The notes beneath the pieces are model-generated. The model made no database searches and was not told the origin of the DNA. It was given only the letters and a program-made list of their open reading frames with translations. Positions 8,787-24,428 of a DNA stretch of 64,000 nt are shown one piece after another. A program made the translations under genes and the position numbers. Every line of letters starts with the position of its first letter. Position 1 is the first letter of the stretch. The DNA lies in contig JAUSNJ010000127.1 in NCBI GenBank assembly GCA_030645355.1, forward strand, positions 62,001 to 126,000, given 5' to 3'. The stretch comes from Rhodoferax sp. (GTDB lineage: Bacteria > Pseudomonadota > Gammaproteobacteria > Burkholderiales > Burkholderiaceae_C).

Positions 8787-10031
8787 TCACTTTCCGAACA
8801 GCCTGGTCACGTGTTGCCAGCTGCGCAGTAGCAGGCCCGCGCGTTCCACATCGGCCTGGGCAACGAGCGGTGCTTCGCCCACCGGCTTACCCTGCGCAGT
8901 CGCGACCACCTTGCCGATCACAGCACCCTTGGTCACCGGCGCTTCCAGGCCCGGCTTGAGTTCCACCGAGGTCTGTACTTGCTGGCCACGCGGCACGGTC
9001 AGCATCCACGGTGCTCCCAGGCCCGCAGCGACCGTGTCCGCCTTGCCGAAGCTGAGTTTGGCCGTCGTGACCACGGTGTTCGGCTGAATCGGGGTGACCT
9101 TCTCGAAGTTGCTGAAGCCCCAACCGAGCAGCGCTCGCGAATGGTCAGCACGCGCCTGGGCGCTGTTGGTGTTGAGGATGACCGTGATCATGCGCATGTT
9201 GTTGCGCTTGGATGAAGTGACCAGACAGTAGCCGGCCGCTTCGGTGTGGCCCGTCTTCAGTCCGTCAACGGTGGGATCGGTGTAGAGCAAGGCATTGCGG
9301 TTGCCTTGTTTGATACCGTTGTACTTGAACTCGCGCTCCGCGTAGATCGGGTAATAGTCAACGCTGTCGTGGATGATGGCGCGCGCCAGGATGGCGAGGT
9401 CGCGCGCAGACGACTTGTGTTCCGGGTCCGGCAGGCCCGTGGCGTTCACGAAATGCGTGTGTGACATTCCGAGGCGCTGGGCCTCGGCATTCATCAGCTT
9501 GGCGAAGCTCTCTTCGGTGCCTGCCATGTGCTCGGCAATCGCCTTGGACGCGTCGTTGCCCGACTGGATGATGATGCCGCGCAGGATGTCTATCACCGTG
9601 GCCTGGCTGTTCAGCGGCAGATACATGCACGACTCGGTGCTCGACCCTCGGCACCACGCGTTCTGGCTGACCGAGACCAGATCGGTTGGCTTGAGTTTGC
9701 CGGAGCGCAGCGCCTGCTCGACCAGGTAGCTGGTCATCATCTTGGTGAGCGAGGCCGGCGGCAAGGGTTCGTCAGCGTTGGCCGAGGCGAGCACCTCGCC
9801 GGAGTCGAAATCCATCAGCAGCCATGCCTTGGCGGGCAGCGCCGGCGGGCTGCCCGCGAGGGAAGTCTGAGCAGCCAGTGGCGGCAGGGCGTTCGCGGCG
9901 GCCGTGGCCTTCTTGGGAGACGCGGGTTTGCTAGCGTGGTGTTTGGCCGCAAAGGATGCCGAGCCAGGAGCCAGGGTGCCAGCAGCGATTGCGAGGATGA
10001 GAGGGAGGATGGGACTAGTTTTGGTTTGCAT
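8787..10031 (-). CDS. D-alanyl-D-alanine carboxypeptidase (low-mass penicillin-binding protein, DacA/DacC type)
   Basis: 414 residues from the ATG at 10031. A signal peptide (MQTKTSPILPLILAIAAGTL, ending near SASFA) directs it to the periplasm. All three penicilloyl-serine motifs are present: SLTK in LPPASLTKMMTSYL (nucleophilic serine), SGN in IIQSGNDASKAIAEHM and KTG in VDGLKTGHTEAAGYC. The C-terminal domain (VTTAKLSFGKADTVAAGL onward) matches the PBP5 beta-rich domain, and RAGLLLRSWQHVTRLFGK fits the amphipathic membrane anchor. It trims the terminal D-Ala from peptidoglycan stem peptides. It converges with the MYG1 gene. Confidence 0.94.
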   Translation of the reverse strand: MQTKTSPILPLILAIAAGTLAPGSASFAAKHHASKPASPKKATAAANALPPLAAQTSLAGSPPALPAKAWLLMDFDSGEVLASANADEPLPPASLTKMMTSYLVEQALRSGKLKPTDLVSVSQNAWCRGSSTESCMYLPLNSQATVIDILRGIIIQSGNDASKAIAEHMAGTEESFAKLMNAEAQRLGMSHTHFVNATGLPDPEHKSSARDLAILARAIIHDSVDYYPIYAEREFKYNGIKQGNRNALLYTDPTVDGLKTGHTEAAGYCLVTSSKRNNMRMITVILNTNSAQARADHSRALLGWGFSNFEKVTPIQPNTVVTTAKLSFGKADTVAAGLGAPWMLTVPRGQQVQTSVELKPGLEAPVTKGAVIGKVVATAQGKPVGEAPLVAQADVERAGLLLRSWQHVTRLFGK

Positions 10032-10236
10032 GGTGTTTTCGGACAGAACGTCGATTGTCGCGGATCGGCGTTGACCGTCCATTCAGCAATGTTGCCGATC
10101 CGGCTGAAAATGACCCACACAATTGGAAAAGTATGACCGCAAGGCCACGCGCAAGACGTCCTGGATCTCCGCTTGGGGCCGGAAGGCCCAGTCAGGAAGC
10201 CCTATAGGTCGCAGATAGGTGGCAGACGACTTGCTT

Positions 10237-10290
10237 TGAATTGCTATCGAATAAATAGCTAATCATGCATATTCTACGAGGGCTACAAGC
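10237..10290 (+). repeat. Dispersed CGAGGGCTA repeat, copy 1
   Basis: Intergenic copy of the family whose rough consensus is TTTGATAGC ... GCATATTCCACGAGGGCTAGAGGCC. Here ATTGCTATCGA ... CATGCATATTCTACGAGGGCTA, between the dac gene and the amidohydrolase. The surrounding gap from 10032 to 10314 holds no gene. Confidence 0.7.
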
Positions 10291-10314
10291 CAGTTGATCA
10301 AATAGCCTTCAGCC

Positions 10315-11616
10315 TCAAACCACCCCCGCCCGCTCCAGCATCGCATGCAGCAACACATTGCACCCTGCCGTGATGTGCTCGGGCTTGGCATCCTCGATCT
10401 CGTTGTGGCTGATGCCATCCTTGCAGGGGATAAAGATCATGCCGGCCGGGGCCAGCTTGGCCATGTAGACGGCGTCGTGGCCGGCGCCCGACACGGCGGG
10501 CATGTTGCTGTAGCCTAGCTTTTTGGCGGCGCGGCCCACGGCGTCCACGCAGTCGGGGTGGAAGACTTGCGCGGGGTAGCTGGACACCATCTCGATCTTC
10601 ACGTCCAGTCCGCTGTCCTTGGCGACATTGGCGGCGAAGGCTTTGACTTCGTCGGCCATCTGGTCCACCAGTGCGTCGGTGGCGTTGCGCAGGTCTATGC
10701 TGAACTTCACGCGGCCCGGGATCACGTTGCGGCTGTTGGGGAAGACCTGCACCATGCCCACGGTGCCACGGCCATGCGGCTGGTGGCGCATGGCGCAGGC
10801 CACCACCTCCTGCATGATGCGCGCCGACACCTGCATCGCGTCCTTGCGCAGCGCCATGGGCGTGGGGCCGGCGTGGGCTTCCATGCCGGTCACGGTGCAG
10901 TCGAACCAACGTATGCCCAGCACGCCCTGCACCACGCCTATCGTCACATCGGCATCTTCCAGCACCGGGCCTTGTTCGATGTGGGTTTCAAAGTACGCGC
11001 CGATCGGATGGTCACCAGGCTCCTGGTCGCCGATGTAGCCAATGCGTTCCAGCTCCCCCTTGACACTCTTGCCTTCGGTGTCCGTCGCCGCATACGCATG
11101 CTCCAGCGTGAAGGCCTTGGCGAACACGCCCGAGCCCATCATGACCGGCACAAAGCGCGAGCCTTCTTCGTTGGTCCAGAACGCGACTTCAATCGGTGCT
11201 TCGGTCTCGATGCCCAAGTCATTGAGTGTGCGCACCGCTTCCAGACCGGCCAGCACGCCATAGTTGCCATCGAACTTGCCGCCGGTGGGCTGGGTGTCGA
11301 TGTGGCTGCCGGTGACGATGGGGGGTAAGCTGTTGTTGCGGCCGGCACGGCGCATGAAGCCGTTGCCGATTTTGTCGATGGTGACGGTCATGCCGGCCTC
11401 TCTGGCCCAACCCAGCACCAGGTCTCTTCCCTGCTTGTCGAGGTCGGTCAGCGTCAATCGACACACGCCGCCTTTGGGGGTGGCGCCGATTTTGGCCAGC
11501 TCCATTAGCGAGGACCAGAGGCGTTCGCCGTTGATGCGGATGTTGGAGATATCCAGAACCGTGTCGATGTGGGTATCCATGTGGGTGTCGGTGTTAACGT
11601 GGGTTTCGCTGGTCAT
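10315..11616 (-). CDS. Zn-dependent N-carbamoyl amino acid hydrolase, probably beta-ureidopropionase
   Basis: 433 residues from the ATG at 11616 (AAAGGAA upstream). M20/AmaB-type motifs are clear: GSHIDTQPTGGKFDGNYGV (metal His and Asp), FWTNEEGSRF (Glu pair), THIEQGPVLE and the C-terminal SGAGHDAVYMAKLAPAGMIF with the last metal His. The family includes L-carbamoylases, allantoate amidohydrolase and beta-ureidopropionase. The last is favoured because the gene is the final member of a preT-preA-hydA cluster, where N-carbamoyl-beta-alanine must be split to beta-alanine, CO2 and ammonia. The first 20 residues are a His/Thr/Asp-rich repeat (TDTHMDTHIDT), so the true start may be the internal Met at residue 13. 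Starts 10 bp after the hydA stop. Confidence 0.88.
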   Translation of the reverse strand: MTSETHVNTDTHMDTHIDTVLDISNIRINGERLWSSLMELAKIGATPKGGVCRLTLTDLDKQGRDLVLGWAREAGMTVTIDKIGNGFMRRAGRNNSLPPIVTGSHIDTQPTGGKFDGNYGVLAGLEAVRTLNDLGIETEAPIEVAFWTNEEGSRFVPVMMGSGVFAKAFTLEHAYAATDTEGKSVKGELERIGYIGDQEPGDHPIGAYFETHIEQGPVLEDADVTIGVVQGVLGIRWFDCTVTGMEAHAGPTPMALRKDAMQVSARIMQEVVACAMRHQPHGRGTVGMVQVFPNSRNVIPGRVKFSIDLRNATDALVDQMADEVKAFAANVAKDSGLDVKIEMVSSYPAQVFHPDCVDAVGRAAKKLGYSNMPAVSGAGHDAVYMAKLAPAGMIFIPCKDGISHNEIEDAKPEHITAGCNVLLHAMLERAGVV

Positions 11617-11626
11617 GGTGATTCCT

Positions 11627-14453
<2,827 letters not shown>

Positions 14454-14480
14454 GGTCGTGTTCTCCGAATGGGTGCCAGT

Positions 14481-15830
14481 TCAGGCGCGGCTCAGGTAGG
14501 CATGGATAGCGTGGGCCGACTGCTTGCCGTGCTCCACGGCCTCTACCGTCAGGTCCAGCCCGCCGGCACGGCAGTCGCCTCCGGCCCAGACGCCGCGCAG
14601 GTTGGTCGCGCCTTCAGCATCCGTCGCGATACGGCCGCCGTCCAAGGCAAATCCGGCTGCGGTGAGCACGGGGTTACCGAGCCTTTGGCCAATGGCCTTG
14701 AGCACGGTGTCGGCTTCAAAGGTGATCTCGCGGCCCGTGGGCTGCAGCTTGCCATCGACCAAGGCCTGGTCTGCAAAACGGACGCCGGTCACGTGCCCAT
14801 CGCGGCCCAGAATATCCACGGGTGCCAGCCACTGGTGCAGCACCACGCCATTGGTTTGCGCCCACTCCTGCTCGGCCCTGGAGGCGGACATGGCCTCCAT
14901 GCCACGGCGGTACACCATGTGCACCACCTTGGCGCCCAGCAGCTTGCTTTGTACTGCGGCGTCCACCGCCGTCATGCCGCCGCCGATGACCACGACGCGG
15001 CGACCCACGGGCAGGCTAGACAGGTCTTTGGTTTGGCGCAGTGTGGCGATGAATTCCACCGCGTCCTCCACGCCATTCAAGGTCTCGCCAGGCACATGCA
15101 ATTGGTGCGTGGTGGCCAAACCTAGTCCCAGGTATACGGCGTCATGGTCCTTGCGCAACGCATCGAGTTGGGCCGTGGTCTCGAGCTTCCAGTTGTTCTG
15201 AATGGTGATGCCACCCAGGCCCAGCAGCCATTGCAGTTCGGCCTGCGCGAAGTTGTTCGGCGTCTTGTAGCTGGCCAGGCCGTATTCGTTGAGGCCACCG
15301 GCCTTGGGTTTGGCGTCGAACATCGCCACGTCGTGGCCCTTGCGCGCCAACGTGTACGCGCAGGCCAGACCGGCAGGCCCGGCGCCGACCACCGCGATCT
15401 TTTTGCCGGTGGCGGCTGCGCGGGTGAAGATTTGCGGTTGGTCGCTTTCCATCAGCGCGTCCACCGCGTAGCGCTGCAGGCGGCCGATGGCGACGGGGCG
15501 GTCCTCCTGTGTATTGCGCACACACACGGCCTCGCACAGGTTCTCGGTCGGGCAAACGCGGGCGCACATGCCGCCCAACGGGTTCGATTCCAAAATGGTG
15601 CGTGCCGATCCGCGCAGATTGTCATCGGCAATGCGCTTGATGAACGACGGCACATCGATACTGGTGGGGCAGGCCGTGGCGCAGGGGGCGTCAAAGCAAT
15701 ACAGGCAGCGCTCTGCTTCCAGTAGCGCCTGCGAGCGGGTCAGGCGGGGGCTGGCATCTGCAAAAGCTTTAGCATAGTCGGCGGCACCCAGGCGGCCGGG
15801 ACGGATGTCGGGTTGGTAAGCAGTGGACAC
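14481..15830 (-). CDS. preT: NAD-dependent dihydropyrimidine dehydrogenase, FAD/NADH subunit PreT
   Basis: 449 residues from a GTG at 15830, chosen because AGGAG lies seven bases upstream; an ATG at 15863 has no such site and would start inside the palindromic operator candidate. Family motifs in order: cysteine clusters for Fe-S clusters in the N-terminus (CLYCFDAPCATACPTSIDVP and GMCARVCPTENLCEAVC), an FAD-binding VVGAGPAGLACAYTLARKG, and an NAD-binding VVIGGGMTAVDAAVQSKLLG. It feeds electrons from NADH to PreA. First enzyme gene of the leftward pyrimidine-breakdown operon. Confidence 0.95.
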   Translation of the reverse strand: MSTAYQPDIRPGRLGAADYAKAFADASPRLTRSQALLEAERCLYCFDAPCATACPTSIDVPSFIKRIADDNLRGSARTILESNPLGGMCARVCPTENLCEAVCVRNTQEDRPVAIGRLQRYAVDALMESDQPQIFTRAAATGKKIAVVGAGPAGLACAYTLARKGHDVAMFDAKPKAGGLNEYGLASYKTPNNFAQAELQWLLGLGGITIQNNWKLETTAQLDALRKDHDAVYLGLGLATTHQLHVPGETLNGVEDAVEFIATLRQTKDLSSLPVGRRVVVIGGGMTAVDAAVQSKLLGAKVVHMVYRRGMEAMSASRAEQEWAQTNGVVLHQWLAPVDILGRDGHVTGVRFADQALVDGKLQPTGREITFEADTVLKAIGQRLGNPVLTAAGFALDGGRIATDAEGATNLRGVWAGGDCRAGGLDLTVEAVEHGKQSAHAIHAYLSRA

Positions 15831-15855
15831 GCTAACACTCCTGTTTAAAAAAAAT

Positions 15856-15871
15856 CTGACCATTTAGTCAG
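15856..15871. promoter_or_regulatory. RutR-like operator candidate before preT
   Basis: CTGACCATTTAGTCAG, an inverted repeat with perfect CTGAC/GTCAG arms, 25 bp upstream of the preT GTG. Compared with the RutR consensus TTGACCAnnTGGTCAA it agrees at 11 of 14 defined positions. RutR is the uracil/thymine-responsive TetR regulator of pyrimidine use in other Proteobacteria. No rutR-like gene lies in the window, so the assignment is inference. Confidence 0.45.
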
Positions 15872-15912
15872 GTTCTTGCTGGAATGCTAGCAATTGTGAT
15901 GCCAGTTTGTAT

Positions 15913-16809
15913 CTAGGGGTTTACACCGGCCAGCCAGTTGCGGAACAGGCCCAGCGCGGCGGGCTCGTCCTCGCGCAGCGGTGCCACCAGGTAATAGGCG
16001 CGCTCTCCGCGCAGCGCTTGGTCGCAGGCCACCACCAGGTCACCGCGCGCCAGTTCGGCCTCGATCAGCAGACGCGGCACCAGCGCCACGCCCAGACCGT
16101 GGATGGCGGCGGCTGTCGTCATCGAAAACAGTTCGTATCGCGGGCCCGACAGGGCGTTGGGCGTTGCCACGCCCATGGCGTCAAACCACTGGCGCCAGCC
16201 AAAAGGACGCGTGCTTTGCTGCAGCAGCGGCAATTCGGCCACTGCCTGCGCACTGCGCGGCACACCGGGGACTAGCAAGCCCGGTGCACACACCGGCAGC
16301 ACGTCTTCATGCATCAGCAGGGTGGCTTGCGTGCCGGCCCAGTTAGCCACTTGCTCGGCCGTGCCGGCATACAGCGCGGCGTCGAAACCGGTATCGGCAA
16401 ACAGGAAGGGCCGGGTGCGCGTCTCGATATGCACCACGATGTCGGGGTGCACCGCCCGCAATTGGGGCAAGCGGGGAATCAGCCAGCGCGTAGCAAAGGT
16501 GGGCACGGCCGCCAGATGCACGGCGCCCTGGGTGCCCTGGGTGGACATGGCGTTGAGGGTGTCTCGCTCCAGCGCCAACAGGCGCTCGGCCACCTGGGCC
16601 GCGTATTCCCGGCCGCGTGGGGTCAGCGCCACGCCATGGCGGGTGCGCCGGAACAGAAGCTGGCCCAGATATTCCTCCAACGCGGCCACCTGGCGCGAAA
16701 CGGCACTTTGCGTCAGCGCCAGTTCCTGTGCTGCGCGGGTGTAGCTCTCGTGGCGCGCGGCGGCCTCGAAACAGAGCAGAGTGTGGGTGGCGGGGATTTT
16801 GCGGCGCAT
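15913..16809 (-). CDS. LysR-type transcriptional regulator, GcvA-like
   Basis: 298 residues from the ATG at 16809 (the frame also offers a TTG just upstream). The N-terminal helix-turn-helix ELALTQSAVSRQVAALEEYLG and the substrate-binding domain beginning GAVHLAAVPTFATRWLIPRLP are characteristic of the GcvA/AmpR subgroup. It is transcribed in the same direction as preT and ends 82 bp before it, rather than divergently as is usual for LysR genes. It may control the pre genes, but gene order alone does not prove it. Confidence 0.88.
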   Translation of the reverse strand: MRRKIPATHTLLCFEAAARHESYTRAAQELALTQSAVSRQVAALEEYLGQLLFRRTRHGVALTPRGREYAAQVAERLLALERDTLNAMSTQGTQGAVHLAAVPTFATRWLIPRLPQLRAVHPDIVVHIETRTRPFLFADTGFDAALYAGTAEQVANWAGTQATLLMHEDVLPVCAPGLLVPGVPRSAQAVAELPLLQQSTRPFGWRQWFDAMGVATPNALSGPRYELFSMTTAAAIHGLGVALVPRLLIEAELARGDLVVACDQALRGERAYYLVAPLREDEPAALGLFRNWLAGVNP

Positions 16810-16916
16810 CAAAGATCAGTGTACTGACTCTGCTCGCCAGCACCGCAGAATGCGATACTTGGGTTGCAGCGCTCCGCGTTTCCCGCCGTTCCTTTTGTCA
16901 GTTTTGTATTGCAGCC

Positions 16917-17534
16917 ATGTCCGCCGTTAGTTTTCTGATTTGTGACCCCAGCCCCGCCCTGCAAACGTTCTCGCAGCAATTGCTGACCGCCTACGGGTTT
17001 GACGCCGCATCGATCAAGACCGCCGGCAACCCGCAGGCCGCCGCCGAGATCGCCGCCGCACTCCAGCCCGACCTGCTGCTGACTGACTGGTTTTCCAAGG
17101 AATCCCTGTCCGGCATCGCCTTGCACCGGGCGATCCTGGCCCACAGCCCTGGCTGCCGCCTGGCGCTGCTGTCGCACACCCACGGCCCGGACCAGGTGGA
17201 CGAGGCCCGGGAAGCCGGCGCCCTGTTTTTGCTGGCCAAACCCTTTACGGCGGACGCCTTGCGCGGCGAAGTGGCCAAGGCACTGGACCTGTTGGCACGG
17301 TCCCATCCCGAGATTGCCCAGCGGGTCAGCGCCCACGCCCTGGCGACGGCACGACCCAGATCGGCGGTCCAGATCCAATTGCCCCGCCTGCCCCAGTACA
17401 AGCCCGGCGACCGGGTGCTTTACCAAAACCGCACGCAATCCGTCAAAAACGTGATCCTGCGCCGCGGCGAACTGGTGGTGCAACTGGACGGCGTGCCCGG
17501 CATGGTTGAAGCCAGCAAGATCGCCCGGCTCTAG
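16917..17534 (+). CDS. Response-regulator receiver-domain protein without a recognised output domain
   Basis: 205 residues from the ATG at 16917. Residues 5-125 look like a receiver (REC) domain: FLICDPSPALQTF (acidic site reduced to one Asp), LLLTDWFSKESLSG with the likely phospho-acceptor Asp, LLSHTHG (Ser/Thr switch position) and LLAKPFTADAL with the invariant Lys. A roughly 55-residue tail, LPQYKPGDRVLYQNRTQSVKN onward, resembles a small beta-barrel rather than a DNA-binding domain. Cytoplasmic; the partner kinase is unknown. It diverges from the LysR gene across 107 bp. Confidence 0.78.
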   Translation: MSAVSFLICDPSPALQTFSQQLLTAYGFDAASIKTAGNPQAAAEIAAALQPDLLLTDWFSKESLSGIALHRAILAHSPGCRLALLSHTHGPDQVDEAREAGALFLLAKPFTADALRGEVAKALDLLARSHPEIAQRVSAHALATARPRSAVQIQLPRLPQYKPGDRVLYQNRTQSVKNVILRRGELVVQLDGVPGMVEASKIARL

Positions 17535-17586
17535 GATGTGCGGCGGGCCCCGCCCCGCCAAATATTCTGCGAGCGCATAACTGGAT

Positions 17587-17604
17587 GACAAACAATCGTT
17601 TGTC
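17587..17604. promoter_or_regulatory. Inverted repeat upstream of gcdH
   Basis: GACAAAC-AATC-GTTTGTC, 7-bp arms, 57 bp before the gcdH ATG. Shape and position suit a TetR- or GntR-type operator; the binding protein is unknown. Confidence 0.35.
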
Positions 17605-17661
17605 GCCGCCGCCGTTCGGCACTACGATGCAGGGCAAACCAACGCCCCCACTGGAGACCCC

Positions 17662-18852
17662 ATGGCCCACGCATCCTTCAACTGGCAAGACCCATTCTTG
17701 CTGAACAGTCAACTCAGCGACGACGAGCGCATGGTGCGCGATGCCGCCGCCGCCTACTGCCAGGACAAACTCCTGCCCCGCGTGACCCAGGCCTTTCGCG
17801 ATGGCACGACCGACCCCGCCATCTTTCGCGAGATGGGCGAACTCGGCCTGCTTGGCCCCACCATCCCCGACACCTACGGCGGCCCGGGTCTGAACTATGT
17901 GTCCTACGGCCTGATCGCCCGCGAGGTGGAGCGTGTCGATTCCGGCTACCGCTCCATGATGAGCGTGCAAAGCTCGCTGGTCATGGTGCCCATCTTTGAA
18001 TTCGGCACCGAGGCGCAGCGCCAAAAGTACCTACCCAAGCTGGCCACCGGCGAATGGATTGGCTGCTTTGGCCTGACCGAGCCCGACCACGGCTCCGACC
18101 CCGGCTCCATGGCCACCCGCGCCCACAAGGTGGCCGGTGGTTACAAGCTGTCAGGCAGCAAGATGTGGATCTCCAACAGCCCGATTGCCGACGTGTTTGT
18201 GGTCTGGGCCAAGGAGGTGTCCGAAGGTGGCCAGGTCGGCCCGATCCGCGGTTTTGTGCTGGAAAAGGGCATGGCTGGCCTCTCCGCTCCCGCCATCCAC
18301 GGCAAGGTGGGCCTGCGTGCATCCATCACCGGCGAGATCGTCATGGACGGTGTGTTCTGCCCCGAGGAAAACGCCTTCCCCGAGGTGCGCGGATTGAAAG
18401 GCCCGTTCACCTGCCTGAACAGCGCCCGCTACGGCATCGCCTGGGGCGCACTGGGTGCGGCCGAGGACTGCTGGCTGCGCGCCCGCCAGTACACGATGGA
18501 CCGCAAGCAGTTCGGGAAACCGCTGGCGGCCAACCAGCTGATCCAGAAAAAGCTGGCCGACATGCAAACCGAAATCGCGCTGGGCCTGCAGGGCTGTCTG
18601 CGGTTGGGGCGCATGAAGGATGAAGGCACGGCCTCCGTTGAGATTACTTCCATCCTGAAGCGCAATTCGTGTGGCAAGTCGCTGGACATTGCACGCTTGG
18701 CGCGTGACATGATGGGCGGCAACGGCATCTCGGACGAGTTTGGTGTGGCACGGCATTTGGTGAATCTCGAAGTGGTCAATACCTACGAAGGCACACACGA
18801 CATCCATGCATTGATTTTGGGTCGGGCGCAGACGGGGATTGCGGCGTTCTAA
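17662..18852 (+). CDS. gcdH: Glutaryl-CoA dehydrogenase
   Basis: 396 residues, the family length. An FAD-dependent acyl-CoA dehydrogenase that oxidises and decarboxylates glutaryl-CoA to crotonyl-CoA in lysine, tryptophan and benzoate breakdown. GcdH-like landmarks are [18 protein letters not shown] at the N-terminus, [17 protein letters not shown] (flavin contact), [17 protein letters not shown], and the C-terminal [17 protein letters not shown], whose Glu is the catalytic base. GGAGA precedes the ATG. The next gene is a CaiB-type CoA-transferase, the usual partner that activates free glutarate. Confidence 0.94.
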   Translation: MAHASFNWQDPFLLNSQLSDDERMVRDAAAAYCQDKLLPRVTQAFRDGTTDPAIFREMGELGLLGPTIPDTYGGPGLNYVSYGLIAREVERVDSGYRSMMSVQSSLVMVPIFEFGTEAQRQKYLPKLATGEWIGCFGLTEPDHGSDPGSMATRAHKVAGGYKLSGSKMWISNSPIADVFVVWAKEVSEGGQVGPIRGFVLEKGMAGLSAPAIHGKVGLRASITGEIVMDGVFCPEENAFPEVRGLKGPFTCLNSARYGIAWGALGAAEDCWLRARQYTMDRKQFGKPLAANQLIQKKLADMQTEIALGLQGCLRLGRMKDEGTASVEITSILKRNSCGKSLDIARLARDMMGGNGISDEFGVARHLVNLEVVNTYEGTHDIHALILGRAQTGIAAF

Positions 18853-18976
18853 CTTCTCGCCCACTTCAATGCGCCCGCACGTTACTGCTCGCCTTGCCCC
18901 AACTGGCAGACACCAACGCCGGAAGGTGTAATCACACAAACTCTGCTGCTTCAAAAATGGCAAAACGAAAGCACCC

Positions 18977-20227
18977 ATGACCGAAAAGCCCTCCGCCCTG
19001 CCCCACATCAAGGTGCTGGACCTCTCCAGGGTTCTGGCCGGTCCCTGGTGCACCCAGATGCTGGCCGACCTCGGCGCCGATGTCATCAAGGTTGAAAAAC
19101 CCGGCGAGGGCGACGACACCCGGCATTGGGGCCCACCCTTCCTGCAAGACGCCAACGGCAAGAACACCGAACACGCCACCTACTTCACCGCCTGCAACCG
19201 CAACAAACGCTCCGTCACCATCGACATCGCCAAGCCCGAGGGCCAGGCGTTGATCCGCCAGATGGCAGCGCAGAATAACGTGCTGGTGGAGAACTTCAAG
19301 GTCGGCGGCCTGGCCAAGTACGGGCTGGACTATGCGAGCCTGAAGGCACTGAACCCGCGCCTGATTTACTGCTCCATCACCGGCTTCGGCCAGGATGGGC
19401 CTTACGCCGAGCGCGCCGGCTACGACCTGATGATCCAGGCCATGACCGGCATGATGGACATCACCGGCCGGGCCGACGGCACGCCGGGCGGCGGGCCGCA
19501 ACGGGTGGGCGTGGCGCTGACCGATTTGTTCACCGGGGTCTACGCCTGCAGCGCCATCCTGGCGGCCATCGAGGTGCGCCACCGCACCGGCGTGGGCCAG
19601 TTGATCGACATGGCCTTGCTCGATGTCGGCATGGCCATCCTGGCCAACCAGGCGGCTGGTTTTCTGAACACGGGCAAGGTGCCGCAGCGCCAGGGCAACA
19701 GCCACCCCAGCTTGGCGCCCTACCAGGACTTTCCCACGGCGGATGGCGCCATGCTGCTGGCCATCGGCAACGACGGCCAGTTCGCCCGCTTTTGCGAGGC
19801 CACTGGCCAGGCGCAGTGGGCCGCCGATGCGCGCTTCGCCACCAACAGCTTGCGGGTCGAACACCGTGCCACGCTGATCCCGGCCATAGAAGCTGTCACC
19901 CGTAGCCGCACCACGGCCCAGTGGATTGCGCTGCTGGAGCACAAGGCCGTGCCCTGCGGCCCGATCAACACCATAGCCCAGGCTTTTGCCGACGAACAGG
20001 TTGTAGCCAGAAAGCTTAAGCTAAATCAGCCGCTAGCCCTCGAAACCATTGAACATACTGCTATTACTTCAATAGCATCCGTAGCCAGCCCCCTGCGCCT
20101 GGTGGATACGCCGGCGGTGGTGCGCCGGCCGCCGCCGGCGCTGGGTGAACACACCGACGCGGTGCTCACCGGGCTGGGCCTGAGTGCGGCGGCCATTGCG
20201 GCGCTGCGCCACCAGTCGGTGGTCTGA
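18977..20227 (+). CDS. CaiB/BaiF family III CoA-transferase, probably glutarate:CoA transferase
   Basis: 416 residues. Family III features: LDLSRVLAGPWCTQMLADLGADVIKVE at the N-terminus, GFGQDGPYAERAGYDLMIQAM, and VALTDLFTGVYA, where the Asp forms the covalent aspartyl-CoA intermediate. The tail PPALGEHTDAVLTGLG is also typical. Position 124 bp after gcdH argues for succinyl-CoA:glutarate CoA-transferase activity; a different dicarboxylate is possible. The stretch KLNQPLALETIEHTAITSIA near residue 355 is encoded by a reverse-orientation copy of the dispersed repeat, so these residues are an in-frame insertion or replacement relative to what the family usually has here. Confidence 0.88.
   Translation: MTEKPSALPHIKVLDLSRVLAGPWCTQMLADLGADVIKVEKPGEGDDTRHWGPPFLQDANGKNTEHATYFTACNRNKRSVTIDIAKPEGQALIRQMAAQNNVLVENFKVGGLAKYGLDYASLKALNPRLIYCSITGFGQDGPYAERAGYDLMIQAMTGMMDITGRADGTPGGGPQRVGVALTDLFTGVYACSAILAAIEVRHRTGVGQLIDMALLDVGMAILANQAAGFLNTGKVPQRQGNSHPSLAPYQDFPTADGAMLLAIGNDGQFARFCEATGQAQWAADARFATNSLRVEHRATLIPAIEAVTRSRTTAQWIALLEHKAVPCGPINTIAQAFADEQVVARKLKLNQPLALETIEHTAITSIASVASPLRLVDTPAVVRRPPPALGEHTDAVLTGLGLSAAAIAALRHQSVV
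20031..20082 (-). repeat. Dispersed CGAGGGCTAG repeat, copy 3, inside the CoA-transferase gene
   Basis: Reverse-orientation copy: CCGCTAGCCCTCGAAA ... ATACTGCTATTACTTCAATAGCATCC. It is read in frame without a stop and encodes about 17 residues of the CoA-transferase. Confidence 0.6.
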
Positions 20228-20309
20228 CAAACTTCTGGAAACATCGGCGGGAGGCTCTGCTATCCTGACGCATCGTCGCCACATTGCGTGACCCACCCAG
20301 CCTGACGGC

Positions 20310-24392
<4,083 letters not shown>

Positions 24393-24428
24393 CCCGTTCA
24401 CATCCTCTTAATGCGAAAAGGCTTGCAC

